Below, piece after piece: positions 16,987 to 25,393 of a stretch of 64,000 bases of DNA. Each line of letters starts with the position of its first letter. The stretch's first letter is position 1. The position numbers and the translations under genes are program-made. This DNA is from Mariniflexile maritimum (GTDB taxonomy: Bacteria; Bacteroidota; Bacteroidia; Flavobacteriales; Flavobacteriaceae), in contig NZ_WRPN01000001.1 of NCBI RefSeq assembly GCF_009746565.1, positions 1 to 64,000 on the forward strand, in the 5' to 3' direction. The notes below the pieces were generated by a model that was not told the DNA's origin, did no database searches, and saw nothing but the letters and a program-made list of their open reading frames with translations.

Positions 16987-17433
16987 ATGGAACTTATATT
17001 AAAACAAGACGTTGAAAATTTAGGATTTAAAGACGATGTTGTAACAGTTAAGAACGGTTATGGTAGAAACTTTTTAATTCCTCAAGGGCAAGCTGTTATG
17101 GCTACGGCCTCTGCCAAAAAAGTATTGGCGGAAAACTTAAAACAACGCGCTTTTAAGGAAAAGAAAATTATTGATGATGCCAACAAAATAGCCGATGCTT
17201 TAAAGGCGTTGGAAATCAAGATAGCTTCAAAAGTAGGAGCAGGCGATAAACTATTCGGTTCTGTTAACAACAGCGATATTGCGGAAGCTTTAGAGAAAGA
17301 AGGACATGCTATCGAGAAAAAATTCATTACCGTTGCAACCGTAAAACGTACCGGAAAATACAATGCCGTAGTACGTTTGCACCGTGAGGTAACCGTAGAT
17401 TTACCGTTTGAAGTGATTGCGCAAGCAAACTAA
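16987..17433 (+). CDS. rplI: 50S ribosomal protein L9
   Basis: L9 is an elongated large-subunit protein that binds 23S rRNA domain V and helps to maintain the reading frame. The 148 residues show the N-terminal rRNA-binding lobe (MELILKQDVENLGFKDDVVT, VKNGYGRNFLIPQGQAVMAT), a long lysine-rich connecting helix, and the C-terminal lobe (KLFGSVNNSDIAEALEKEGH). Last gene of the operon, followed 21 bases later by a strong terminator. Confidence 0.98.
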   Translation: MELILKQDVENLGFKDDVVTVKNGYGRNFLIPQGQAVMATASAKKVLAENLKQRAFKEKKIIDDANKIADALKALEIKIASKVGAGDKLFGSVNNSDIAEALEKEGHAIEKKFITVATVKRTGKYNAVVRLHREVTVDLPFEVIAQAN

Positions 17434-17454
17434 AACAGTAAGTATGTTTTATAG

Positions 17455-17483
17455 AAGCCTCAACCTAAGTTGGGGCTTTTTTT
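17455..17483 (+). terminator. Rho-independent terminator of the S6-S18-L9 operon
   Basis: A perfect 10-base stem (AAGCCTCAAC / GTTGGGGCTT, one G-T pair) with a CTAA loop and a seven-base T run (17477-17483). Confidence 0.92.
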
Positions 17484-17639
17484 GTGCTTTAAAATTATAA
17501 TAAACCATGATTTTTTTATGGAATATATGTTCTTGGTTCTAAGCAGTACAGTATTATAAAATCTTCGTGCCGCATACCAATCTAATTAAAGTTTATGCGT
17601 AATTTTGAACCTTAACAACATTTAGATATCCTATTTTCA

Positions 17640-18887
17640 TTGGAACAAAAGCTTTTAATTATTGGTTCCGTTTGGCCAGAGCCCAAAAGTTCTGCGGCTG
17701 GTGGCAGGATGTTGCAGCTCATAACTTTTTTTCAGGCCATTCATTACAAAATTACTTTTGCGAGTCCGTGTGCCAAAACCGAAAATGCCTTTAATTTGGA
17801 TGCTTTAGGTATTCCGCAAGTTGCCATTGTATTAAACGATGCGGGTTTTGATGAGTTTGTAAAAACATTAAACCCCAGCATTGTGTTGTTCGATCGTTTT
17901 ATGATGGAAGAACAATTTGGCTGGCGGGTTGCCAATCAATGCCCCAGCGCCCTTCGCATATTGGATACCGAAGATTTGCACTGCCTAAGAAAAGGCAGGC
18001 ACCAAGCAATAAAGGACGGAAAACCATTTGATAAGACCTATTTGTTCAACGAAATTGCGAAACGTGAAATTGCCAGTATTTATAGAAGCGATTTAAGCTT
18101 GATTATCTCAGAAGTTGAAATGGAGATTCTGAAAAACGATTTTAAAGTAGATGTTTCCTTATTAATGTATGTACCGTTTTTACTGGAAGGTATTTCCGAA
18201 GAAACCATTAAAAAAATTCCATCATTTAATAAAAGAGAACATTTTATCACCATTGGTAATTTTCTGCACGAACCCAATTTTAATGCCGTATTGTATTTAA
18301 AGGAAACCATTTGGCCACTGATTAAGAAACAATTACCTAAAACCGAATTGCAAATTTATGGTGCGTATGCTTCCCAAAAAGTGAATCAGTTGCATAACGA
18401 AAAGGACGGTTTTTTAATAAAAGGTTTTGCGGAAGATGTGAATACAGTAATGCAGCAATCTAAACTATGTTTGGCACCCCTGCGGTTTGGTGCCGGTTTA
18501 AAGGGTAAATTGATGGATGCCATGCAAAACGGCACGCCCTGTGTTATGACTTCCTTGGCTTCTGAAGGCATGTTTGGCAATTTGGATGTTAACGGTTTTG
18601 TAGAAGACCATCCGTTGGAATTTGCCAAAAAAGCGGTTCAACTTTATCAACATGAGGCCCTTTGGAACGAAAAACAGCAAAACGGTTTTGAAACCATCAA
18701 TAAGCGGTTCAATAAAAATGAATTTCAACAGAAATTGGCTTTAATCATCAATGAAACCAAACGAAACCTAAACACCATACGCCTTAACAACTTCACGGGT
18801 CAGATGCTGCAACACCACACCATGCAAAGCACCAAGTTTATGGGCAAATGGATAGAAGAAAAAAATAAAAAGGGTCCGTTTTTGTAA
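17640..18887 (+). CDS. GT-B fold glycosyltransferase (family 4-like)
   Basis: A 415-residue cytoplasmic glycosyltransferase. The N-terminal acceptor half opens with LLIIGSVWPEPKSSAAGGRM. The C-terminal donor half carries the usual nucleotide-sugar motifs: ITIGNFLHEPNFNAVLYLKE, KTELQIYGAY, GFAEDVNTVMQQSKLCLAPL and RFGAGLKGKLMDAMQNGTPC. This fits family 4-type enzymes acting on cell-surface or glycoprotein glycans; donor and acceptor are unknown. No ATG fits, because the conserved N-terminus requires a start near 17640, where a TTG is available. It stands alone between the ribosomal operon and the peroxiredoxin operon, with no sugar cluster around it. Confidence 0.82.
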   Translation: MEQKLLIIGSVWPEPKSSAAGGRMLQLITFFQAIHYKITFASPCAKTENAFNLDALGIPQVAIVLNDAGFDEFVKTLNPSIVLFDRFMMEEQFGWRVANQCPSALRILDTEDLHCLRKGRHQAIKDGKPFDKTYLFNEIAKREIASIYRSDLSLIISEVEMEILKNDFKVDVSLLMYVPFLLEGISEETIKKIPSFNKREHFITIGNFLHEPNFNAVLYLKETIWPLIKKQLPKTELQIYGAYASQKVNQLHNEKDGFLIKGFAEDVNTVMQQSKLCLAPLRFGAGLKGKLMDAMQNGTPCVMTSLASEGMFGNLDVNGFVEDHPLEFAKKAVQLYQHEALWNEKQQNGFETINKRFNKNEFQQKLALIINETKRNLNTIRLNNFTGQMLQHHTMQSTKFMGKWIEEKNKKGPFL

Positions 18888-19068
18888 TTATTCGGTGGTT
18901 ATATAAAGAAGGGTGTTGCGTTTTTTTCAGCATAAATCCGTCTTTTTAAACAGCAATCATTTTCTCTAAATCCTCACATCCATCAGCAAAACAGGTTAAA
19001 ATTTAAAATAGCTATAACCGTATAAGTTTTTATAATTGATAATACTTTTAAGTAGCGGGTAAACCGTT

Positions 19069-19076
19069 TAAATTTG
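19069..19076 (+). promoter_or_regulatory. Promoter -7 box of the peroxiredoxin operon
   Basis: TAAATTTG, 36 bases before the peroxiredoxin ATG, giving a leader of about 30 bases. No -33 TTG lies at standard spacing. Confidence 0.5.
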
Positions 19077-19112
19077 CATCAGAATTAATTATTAATATTT
19101 AAAAATTTCAAT

Positions 19113-19757
19113 ATGGCATTAGTAGGAAAAAAATTCCCGAATTTAAACGTGAACGCAATGAACGAACTAGGCGATACTTTTAAATTAAACGTTTTAGAAG
19201 AAGCCGTTAACAACAAGAAAAAAGTTGTTTTGTTCTGGTATCCAAAAGACTTTACCTTTGTATGTCCAACAGAATTGCACGCTTTTCAAGCGGCTTTGGG
19301 CGAGTTTAAAAAAAGAAACACCCTGGTTATTGGCGCCTCTTGCGATACCGCCGAGGTTCATTTTGCATGGTTGAACACCGCCAAGGATAACGGTGGCATT
19401 GAAGGGGTAACCTATCCCATTTTAGCCGATTCCAACAGAAACCTAGCCAATGCTTTGGGTATTTTGGATATTTCCAACGAGCAATACAATGAAGAAACCG
19501 GCGTGATAACCGTTGACGGCGACAATGTTACCTACCGAGCAACCTATATTATTGATGAAGAAGGTACCATTCAGCACGAAAGCATCAACAACATGCCTTT
19601 AGGAAGAAACGTAAACGAATATTTGCGCATCATCGATGCCTTAACGCACGTTCAGGAAAAAGGGGAGGTTTGTCCTGCAAACTGGGAAGAAGGCAAGGAT
19701 GCTATGAAAGCCGATAGAAACTCAACTGCTGCGTATTTAGCAACGCACACAAACTAA
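19113..19757 (+). CDS. Typical 2-Cys peroxiredoxin (AhpC/TSA family)
   Basis: A cytoplasmic peroxidase of 214 residues that reduces hydrogen and organic peroxides. The peroxidatic cysteine is Cys51 in KDFTFVCPTELHAF. A second cysteine, Cys187 in GEVCPANW, is placed as the resolving residue of typical 2-Cys enzymes. It is followed by a thioredoxin-like gene 6 bases later and a small conserved protein, so the operon carries both the peroxidase and a likely electron donor. Confidence 0.94.
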   Translation: MALVGKKFPNLNVNAMNELGDTFKLNVLEEAVNNKKKVVLFWYPKDFTFVCPTELHAFQAALGEFKKRNTLVIGASCDTAEVHFAWLNTAKDNGGIEGVTYPILADSNRNLANALGILDISNEQYNEETGVITVDGDNVTYRATYIIDEEGTIQHESINNMPLGRNVNEYLRIIDALTHVQEKGEVCPANWEEGKDAMKADRNSTAAYLATHTN

Positions 19758-19763
19758 AAGCCC

Positions 19764-20078
19764 ATGTTACAAGAATTAGAAACCGATAACTTGCAAGACA
19801 TCATAGCAAGCAACGATACCGTTTTGGTGCAATATTCGGCCACATGGTGCGGTAATTGTCGTATTATGAAGCCGAAAGTGAAAAAATTAGCTTCAGAAAA
19901 CGAAAGCATTACTTTTGTAATTGCCGATGCAGAAAAGTTCCCGGAATCGCGAAAGTTGGCAACCGTTGATAATTTACCAACCTTTGCCACCTTCAAAAAC
20001 GGCCATTTTGTAAATCAGGTGCAAACCAATAAATTTGAAGTTTTAAAAGAATTACTAGATGAAGTTACCAGTAATTAA
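19764..20078 (+). CDS. Thioredoxin-fold protein with a CGNC active site
   Basis: A 104-residue single-domain thioredoxin relative. The active site is ATWCGNCRIMKPKVKKLA, with Cys29 and Cys32. The Gly-Asn pair between the cysteines, instead of Gly-Pro, should change its redox potential. The conserved cis-proline is in TVDNLPTFATF. No signal peptide, so cytoplasmic. Immediately downstream of the peroxiredoxin, which it probably reduces. Its last 20 bases overlap the next gene. Confidence 0.9.
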   Translation: MLQELETDNLQDIIASNDTVLVQYSATWCGNCRIMKPKVKKLASENESITFVIADAEKFPESRKLATVDNLPTFATFKNGHFVNQVQTNKFEVLKELLDEVTSN

Positions 20079-20316
20079 ACACCTTACACAATTTATTGAA
20101 GAAAACGATGAGGATTTCATTATCGAAACCATCGAAACTTTGGAAGGTTTAACGGAAGTGTCGTCATTAAAGGATGAAGAACTGGATGTAATAGGCGAGC
20201 TTATTTCCAATATGTATGGTGCCTTGGAAGTGCATAAAATGGTAAAGGAAGGTACCCCGAAAAAGGAAGCGTTGAACGCGTTTATGTCGCGTGTGTTGGG
20301 ATCTATTGACAAATAG
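20059..20316 (+). CDS. Small conserved protein of the peroxiredoxin operon (DUF6952-like)
   Basis: An 85-residue acidic, helical protein without known catalytic motifs (KLPVIKHLTQFIEENDEDFI, ELDVIGELISNMYGALEVHK). I believe it belongs to the Bacteroidota DUF6952 group, from memory of its appearance next to peroxiredoxin and thioredoxin genes, but could not check. Translation probably couples to the thioredoxin-like gene through the 20-base overlap. A partner or regulator role in peroxide defence is inference from context only. A terminator follows. Confidence 0.75.
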   Translation: MKLPVIKHLTQFIEENDEDFIIETIETLEGLTEVSSLKDEELDVIGELISNMYGALEVHKMVKEGTPKKEALNAFMSRVLGSIDK

Positions 20317-20343
20317 GATACGGAAAAATTAAGAGTTTAAAAC

Positions 20344-20384
20344 AAGAGAGCCACGTCACTTATGAGGTGGCTCTTGTGTTTTTA
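20344..20384 (+). terminator. Terminator after the peroxiredoxin operon
   Basis: AGAGCCAC and GTGGCTCT form an 8-base stem with a 12-base loop. A T-rich run follows (TTGTGTTTTT). It lies between convergent transcripts. Confidence 0.75.
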
Positions 20385-20447
20385 AAACGAACGTATCCCA
20401 GATGGGGCACGCAACAATTTTTGCAAATCCAAACAACGGTTCAAGCT

Positions 20448-21344
20448 TTACGATAAATAGGTGTTATCGTTATGGGTGATTAATTTTACGGCACTTTTTA
20501 TAATTTCAACATCAAGGGTGTCAAATTCGCCAATAATCTCACCATCCAATTGAAGCAATTTTTTTTCATCAAATGTTATGGTTGCTTTTTCGGTGCTAAT
20601 AACCTGCATGTTTTCGGCATCGATAAAATCTTCATTAAAAATTGAAAGTCCTGCTTTGGCAACCGTGTTTACATCCATCTTTTTCACCAAAACAATCTCG
20701 AATTTTCCATCCATGGGGTTGCTCATGCTGGTTAAGGGCATGCCGGTACCGTATTTTCTTCCGTTGCAAATACCCAACATGATGCCTTTTTCCTCAAAAA
20801 CCGTATTGTTTGCGGCTACCTTTACGTTAAATACTTCCACATGCCCCATTTCCTTAATAAAATATTTCGCATAGGTTGTAAAGCCTCTGCTTTCATCATT
20901 GTTATAGGCCTCAACAATTTTGGCATTTAAGCCCACATCGCCCAAATGGATGGCATAATGTTTAGTGTTTACTTTTAAAATATCCAAAGAGCCAATAACG
21001 TTGGACATGATAATATCCTTCAACGCTTCATCGGGGTTGGTATTTGTAAAAAGCTCTTCTGCTAATCCATTTGCAGAGCCCAAAGGAATGATACCCATAG
21101 GAATAGCGGTTCCAAGCAAGCCCACTGCCGTAAAAAGCGTTGTGCCATCGCCACCTACCGATGCGACCCTATCGGGCTTAAAATCTTGTAAGAGGGTGCT
21201 TAATTGGCCTGCATCATTTGTGCCCGTAGTTTTAAAAAAATGATAGGCAATGCCATATTTTTTGCACAATAGTTCTGCATTGTTTAAAAACGGTTCTTTG
21301 TTTACATCGCCAGAAACGGGGTTTATAACAAATAAAAGTTTCAT
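20448..21344 (-). CDS. Diacylglycerol/lipid kinase family protein
   Basis: A 298-residue cytoplasmic kinase of the DagK/YegS/BmrU type, which phosphorylates a lipid such as diacylglycerol with ATP. The N-terminus MKLLFVINPVSGDVNKEPFL and the nucleotide-binding loop VASVGGDGTTLFTAVGLLG are diagnostic, followed by MGIIPLGSANGLAEEL. The C-terminal beta-sandwich is present (ITFDEKKLLQLDGEIIGEFD). It is the second gene of a pair with an App1-like phosphatase gene that ends one base upstream, so kinase and phosphatase probably share an mRNA. The lipid substrate is not known. Confidence 0.9.
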   Translation of the reverse strand: MKLLFVINPVSGDVNKEPFLNNAELLCKKYGIAYHFFKTTGTNDAGQLSTLLQDFKPDRVASVGGDGTTLFTAVGLLGTAIPMGIIPLGSANGLAEELFTNTNPDEALKDIIMSNVIGSLDILKVNTKHYAIHLGDVGLNAKIVEAYNNDESRGFTTYAKYFIKEMGHVEVFNVKVAANNTVFEEKGIMLGICNGRKYGTGMPLTSMSNPMDGKFEIVLVKKMDVNTVAKAGLSIFNEDFIDAENMQVISTEKATITFDEKKLLQLDGEIIGEFDTLDVEIIKSAVKLITHNDNTYLS

Positions 21345-21345
21345 G

Positions 21346-22299
21346 CTACATGTTTTTTAATGCACTAATTTCTTTTTTAATATCCATTTCATCATTAAAA
21401 TAGGCAATGGGAGTTTTTAAGGTTTGTAGTTTTTTCCACATTTCCGTTTGTTTTGGCTTGCTGGTTGGTTTTGTTTGTCTAATATAGATTTTTAAAATCC
21501 TTTTAGGAAATAAATTGGCAATATCGAAATAAATTTCCATGTCCTTTTGGCTGTCATCGCCAAACAAAATAAATTTTTTACTGCCCGAATGTTGTAAAAT
21601 AAAAGCGATTTTATCTTTTTTAAAGTCTTTTGGTTTTTTTGAAAACAAAAGCTGGAAAAAATTTATGTACGGTGTAAGAAATAGAATGCCCTGCGGGAAG
21701 TTGCTATCGTATTTTATAAAATAGCTAAGCATCCCGAACAGATTGCTTTCACTTTTTGAGACATAATAAAGTTTCCCACCTTCATTTTTTATGGCTCTGA
21801 AAAAATGTTGCGTAAAGCGGATGGCTTTTCGTTTATGCGGCGGCACAAAAGATACGGTGGTGATGCGCTTAAAGGTGTTGGCCGTATGGGAGCTTACTAT
21901 GGTATCATCAATATCCGAAATTACATCAAAAGCACTTTGGGTTTCCAAAAAACGCACAGGGTAGTTTTGAATGGTCTTTAATGGTATTGGGCCTGTTTGT
22001 GGGGTGGTTATTTCCACAAGGGCTTCCACCTTTAAATTGATAATGGTATTAAAGCCACCATGCTGGTCGGTTTTTGTGGTAAAATGCTGGTTATTTGCAT
22101 GAATGGTAATGGTTTTATTGGCCAATGGTTTTATAAAATATGTTGTGGCCACATTTATAAAACTTTTGATAAAGCCAACGTTTTTATGGTAAATAGCGGG
22201 GTCGCTTTTAAGAATAACACCCGATACAAAGGATTTGTTATCCGCTATGCTCAATATGGAAAGTTGCCAAATAATGGGGTGTTTTTTGTGGTGGGTCAC
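21346..22299 (-). CDS. App1-family phosphatidate phosphatase-like protein
   Basis: A 317-residue protein with the App1 catalytic domain (DUF2183), a HAD-like phosphatase known in yeast as phosphatidate phosphatase. The nucleophile motif is DVISDIDDTIVSS (DxDxT type), preceded by a beta-sandwich region. Later HAD motifs are YYVSKSESNLFGML and FILFGDDSQKDMEIYFDIA. No signal peptide. The start is a GTG at 22299. It is followed after one base by the lipid kinase gene; together they could set a lipid phosphorylation level. Bacterial substrates of this family are not established. Confidence 0.82.
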   Translation of the reverse strand: MTHHKKHPIIWQLSILSIADNKSFVSGVILKSDPAIYHKNVGFIKSFINVATTYFIKPLANKTITIHANNQHFTTKTDQHGGFNTIINLKVEALVEITTPQTGPIPLKTIQNYPVRFLETQSAFDVISDIDDTIVSSHTANTFKRITTVSFVPPHKRKAIRFTQHFFRAIKNEGGKLYYVSKSESNLFGMLSYFIKYDSNFPQGILFLTPYINFFQLLFSKKPKDFKKDKIAFILQHSGSKKFILFGDDSQKDMEIYFDIANLFPKRILKIYIRQTKPTSKPKQTEMWKKLQTLKTPIAYFNDEMDIKKEISALKNM

Positions 22300-22461
22300 A
22301 GTATGAAATTTTTTAAGTATCGAAATGATTTAGGATTGTTGATAACCTGTTGTTATATCAAATTTTTTAAAAATACAAATTATATGATAGTTTAACGGCC
22401 TTATTGTGCTAAATGCTAAACGGGCAACAATCTTTTTATAGAAGATTACTAATTTATAAGC

Positions 22462-22469
22462 TATATTTG
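22462..22469 (+). promoter_or_regulatory. Promoter -7 box of ychF
   Basis: TATATTTG, 61 bases before the ychF ATG. It excludes the longer reading frame that opens at 22413. Confidence 0.55.
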
Positions 22470-22529
22470 CACTCGCAAAAATCAAGGTCTTGGTTTTTGT
22501 GTAAAAACTTAAATGATCAAAAAAAGAAA

Positions 22530-23624
22530 ATGAAAGCAGGCATCGTAGGATTACCAAATGTAGGAAAATCGACTTTATTCAATTGTTTATCAAACGCCAA
22601 GGCGCAAAGTGCCAATTTTCCGTTTTGCACCATCGAGCCCAATATTGGTGTAGTAAACGTTCCGGATAAACGCTTGGAAAAACTTACCGAATTGGTAAAC
22701 CCCATACGCGTGCAACCAGCAACGGTAGAGATTGTTGATATTGCAGGCTTGGTAAAAGGCGCCAGTAAAGGTGAGGGTTTGGGCAATCAGTTTTTGGCAA
22801 ACATTCGTGAAACCGACGCTATTTTGCATGTGCTGCGTTGTTTTGATAATGAAAACATTGTACATGTTGATGGCTCTGTAAACCCTATTCGCGACAAGGA
22901 AACCATCGATATGGAACTGCAGCTTAAAGATTTGGAAACGGTCGATAAAAAACTTGAAAAGGTAAAGCGTGCCGCTAAAACCGGTAATAAAGAGGCCCAA
23001 AAGGAAGAAGCCGTTTTACTAAAAATCAAGTCGGCATTGGAAGCCGGCATTTCTGTGCGTGCTTTAGAATTTAGCGAAGAAGATTATGCCGATTTTGTAA
23101 AACCATCGCAGTTCATTACCGAAAAACCTGTTATGTATGTTTGTAATGTGGACGAGGCTTCGGCGGTTTCCGGCAATAACTATGTTGAGTTGGTAAAAGA
23201 GGCCGTAAAAAATGAAAATGCCGAAGTTTTAATGCTTGCTGTTGGTACGGAAGCTGATATTAACGAATTGGATGATTACGATGAACGCCAATTATTTCTT
23301 CAAGATATTGGACTTGATGAAGCTGGTTCAGCAAAACTGATAAGAGCAGCCTACAAGCTTTTAAAACAGCAAACCTATTTTACCGCGGGCGTTAAGGAAG
23401 TGCGCGCATGGACCATTGATGTTGGCGCAACCGCACCTCAAGCGGCCGGCGTTATCCATACCGATTTTGAAAAAGGCTTTATCCGTGCCGAGGTTATTGC
23501 TTACGATGATTATGTGGCGTTTGGTAGCGAAGCTAAAGTTAAGGAAGCGGGCAAAATGCGTGTGGAAGGAAAAAATTACATCGTTAAAGATGGTGATGTA
23601 ATGCATTTCTTGTTCAACGTATAA
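22530..23624 (+). CDS. ychF: Redox-regulated ATPase YchF (Obg-like)
   Basis: A P-loop protein of the Obg family that prefers ATP, binds ribosomes and is linked to oxidative-stress control and translation. From the ATG at 22530 it has 364 residues, the family norm. Motifs: [18 protein letters not shown] (G1), FPFCTIEPN (G2 region), [20 protein letters not shown] (G3), and the NxxE-type specificity region VMYVCNVDE in place of NKxD. The C-terminal TGS domain is intact ([20 protein letters not shown], then [20 protein letters not shown]). Single gene with its own promoter and no clear terminator. Confidence 0.96.
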   Translation: MKAGIVGLPNVGKSTLFNCLSNAKAQSANFPFCTIEPNIGVVNVPDKRLEKLTELVNPIRVQPATVEIVDIAGLVKGASKGEGLGNQFLANIRETDAILHVLRCFDNENIVHVDGSVNPIRDKETIDMELQLKDLETVDKKLEKVKRAAKTGNKEAQKEEAVLLKIKSALEAGISVRALEFSEEDYADFVKPSQFITEKPVMYVCNVDEASAVSGNNYVELVKEAVKNENAEVLMLAVGTEADINELDDYDERQLFLQDIGLDEAGSAKLIRAAYKLLKQQTYFTAGVKEVRAWTIDVGATAPQAAGVIHTDFEKGFIRAEVIAYDDYVAFGSEAKVKEAGKMRVEGKNYIVKDGDVMHFLFNV

Positions 23625-23776
23625 ACTTCAACACCTAAAATTCAAAGTTGACTAATCGACAAAATGCAATTTTTTAATTTTTTCGCGAAATAATTTCACT
23701 ATTAATTAAATTATTGTAGGCAAATATTTATTTTTGGAGCGTCTTGTAATACTAATGCCCCAAACTCTTATTTACA

Positions 23777-24231
23777 ATGCCACTTATAAAAACACAAACC
23801 ATCATTAAAGCAGATGTAAAAACATGCTTTGATTTGGCACGTAGTATCGACGTGCACCAAGAATCCTTAAAACAGTCACAAGAAATAGCTATTTACGGAA
23901 AAATAACCGGTTTAATCGAATTGGGAGAAACGGTTCCTGGGAGGCGAAACATTTTGGTTTTGTTCAGCATTTAACCTCTAAAGTTACCAAATTTGAACCT
24001 TCCAAATGCTTTGTAGATGAAATGGTTTCTGGTGCTTTCAAATTGTTTAAGCATAAACATATTTTTCGTGAAAATGGCGACCAAACGGTGATGACAGATG
24101 TTTTGTACTTTGAATCGCCTTATGGGGTTGTGGGCCATGTAGCTAACACACTGTTCCTTAGGCGCTACATGGAAAATCTTTTGAAAAAAAGAAATAGTTT
24201 TATAAAAAACAGGGCGGAAAGTTTTGTTTAA
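23777..24231 (+). pseudogene. SRPBCC-family gene with a single-base frameshift
   Basis: The first frame starts PLIKTQTIIKADVKTCFDLA, typical of SRPBCC (polyketide cyclase-like) lipid-binding folds, and reads IELGETVPGRRNILVLFSI before a premature stop at 23972. The next frame continues smoothly from about 23938 with WEAKHFGFVQHLTSKVTKFE and on to KNRAESFV, ending at 24231. Adding one base just before CCTGGGAG at 23936 gives the natural reading ETV-T-WEAKHFG and a protein of about 151 residues. The promoter (TATTTTTG at 23729-23736) looks intact, so the loss is recent or is a sequence error. In the family the intact product is a small cytoplasmic protein of unknown ligand. Confidence 0.8.
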
Positions 24232-24326
24232 ACCAACCGCGTGCCATGATGCTTCTTTTATGTTGAACATCGTAATTTTAATGAACAACACACCAAAATA
24301 CGTTTTTCTGGTTTTACCTTCGTTTT

Positions 24327-25226
24327 ATGCATGTTAAGAAAACGTTTGTTTCCGGAATTTTATTGGGTATTTTAGGTATTGTCCTGTTCTCCTCAAAAGC
24401 GGTTATGGTCAAGTTGGCCTATCAATACCAGGTAGATGCCTTAAGCATTTTGTTTTTGCGCATGCTGTTTTCTTTTCCGTTTTACTTGGTAATCGCCGTT
24501 TTTTACGGCAAGCAGGAAAACCCGGGGGTTATAGTAAAAAACGATTATGTTTGGTTGGCATTTTTTGGCATGGTAGGCTACTATCTGTCAAGTTATTTCG
24601 ATTTTGTTGGTTTGGTTTATATCAAGGCCAGTTTAGAACGCATCATCTTGTTTTTGTACCCAACACTCATCCTTATTTTCAATAAATTGTTTCTTAAAAA
24701 GCCCATTTCTTTTACGCAGGCAATCGCTATTTTCTTAACCTATATTGGTATCGTTATTACATTTTGGGGCGAAGTGGTTATTTCCGGCAGCGACACCTAT
24801 TTGGGCGGTTTTTTCATCTTGCTTTGTGCCATCACCTACGCCACCTATTTGGTGGGAAGTGGTTGGTTGATTCCTAAATTTGGCGTTGTAAAATTTACGG
24901 CCTATGCCATGCTTATTTCATGCATTTGTGTATTTATACATTATGGTCTGTTTTCAAAAATCAGTCTTTTTAGTTATTCGTGGCAGGTCTATGTGCTAGG
25001 GTTTCTTATTGCCATTTTTGCCACCGTTATCCCTTCATTTTTGGTTTCAGAATCCATCAATCGTATCAGTTCTTCAAATTTTGCGGTTATTGCTGGTTTT
25101 GGGCCTATTTCAACCATTATTTTAGCAGGTATTTTTTTAAATGAAAGGCTTACTTTGTTGCAATTATTTGGCGCATTGGTTGTAATTTTTGGTATCTTGC
25201 TGGTGTCTTTAAAAAAGAACAAATAG
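24327..25226 (+). CDS. EamA-family (drug/metabolite type) transporter
   Basis: A 299-residue inner-membrane protein with ten predicted hydrophobic segments in two EamA repeats. The first opens with FVSGILLGILGIVLFSSKAV; the second spans about residue 155 to the end (YLGGFFILLCAITYATYLVG, then VIAGFGPISTIILAGIFLNE). The short basic tail VSLKKNK marks the cytoplasmic end. Such proteins export or exchange small metabolites, amino acids or nucleotide derivatives; the substrate is not predictable. It stands alone between the broken SRPBCC gene and parE. Confidence 0.88.
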   Translation: MHVKKTFVSGILLGILGIVLFSSKAVMVKLAYQYQVDALSILFLRMLFSFPFYLVIAVFYGKQENPGVIVKNDYVWLAFFGMVGYYLSSYFDFVGLVYIKASLERIILFLYPTLILIFNKLFLKKPISFTQAIAIFLTYIGIVITFWGEVVISGSDTYLGGFFILLCAITYATYLVGSGWLIPKFGVVKFTAYAMLISCICVFIHYGLFSKISLFSYSWQVYVLGFLIAIFATVIPSFLVSESINRISSSNFAVIAGFGPISTIILAGIFLNERLTLLQLFGALVVIFGILLVSLKKNK

Positions 25227-25393
25227 ACACGAATTCTTGGACAATAATGGCTAATTTTACTCCTGAAAACTGCGACTGCAACTGTACCCTGCGACTTATT
25301 TATAACATTGTTAATTACTTTGTGCCATGTCGGTTTCATTTTTTATAGGGTTGTATTATATTAGCGTCCAATCACAAAAATCTACTTAATTTT

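Noticed and set aside
22413-22529. N-terminal extension of ychF
   Set aside because: The first 39 codons precede the conserved [15 protein letters not shown] and contain the promoter box. The family begins at 22530.
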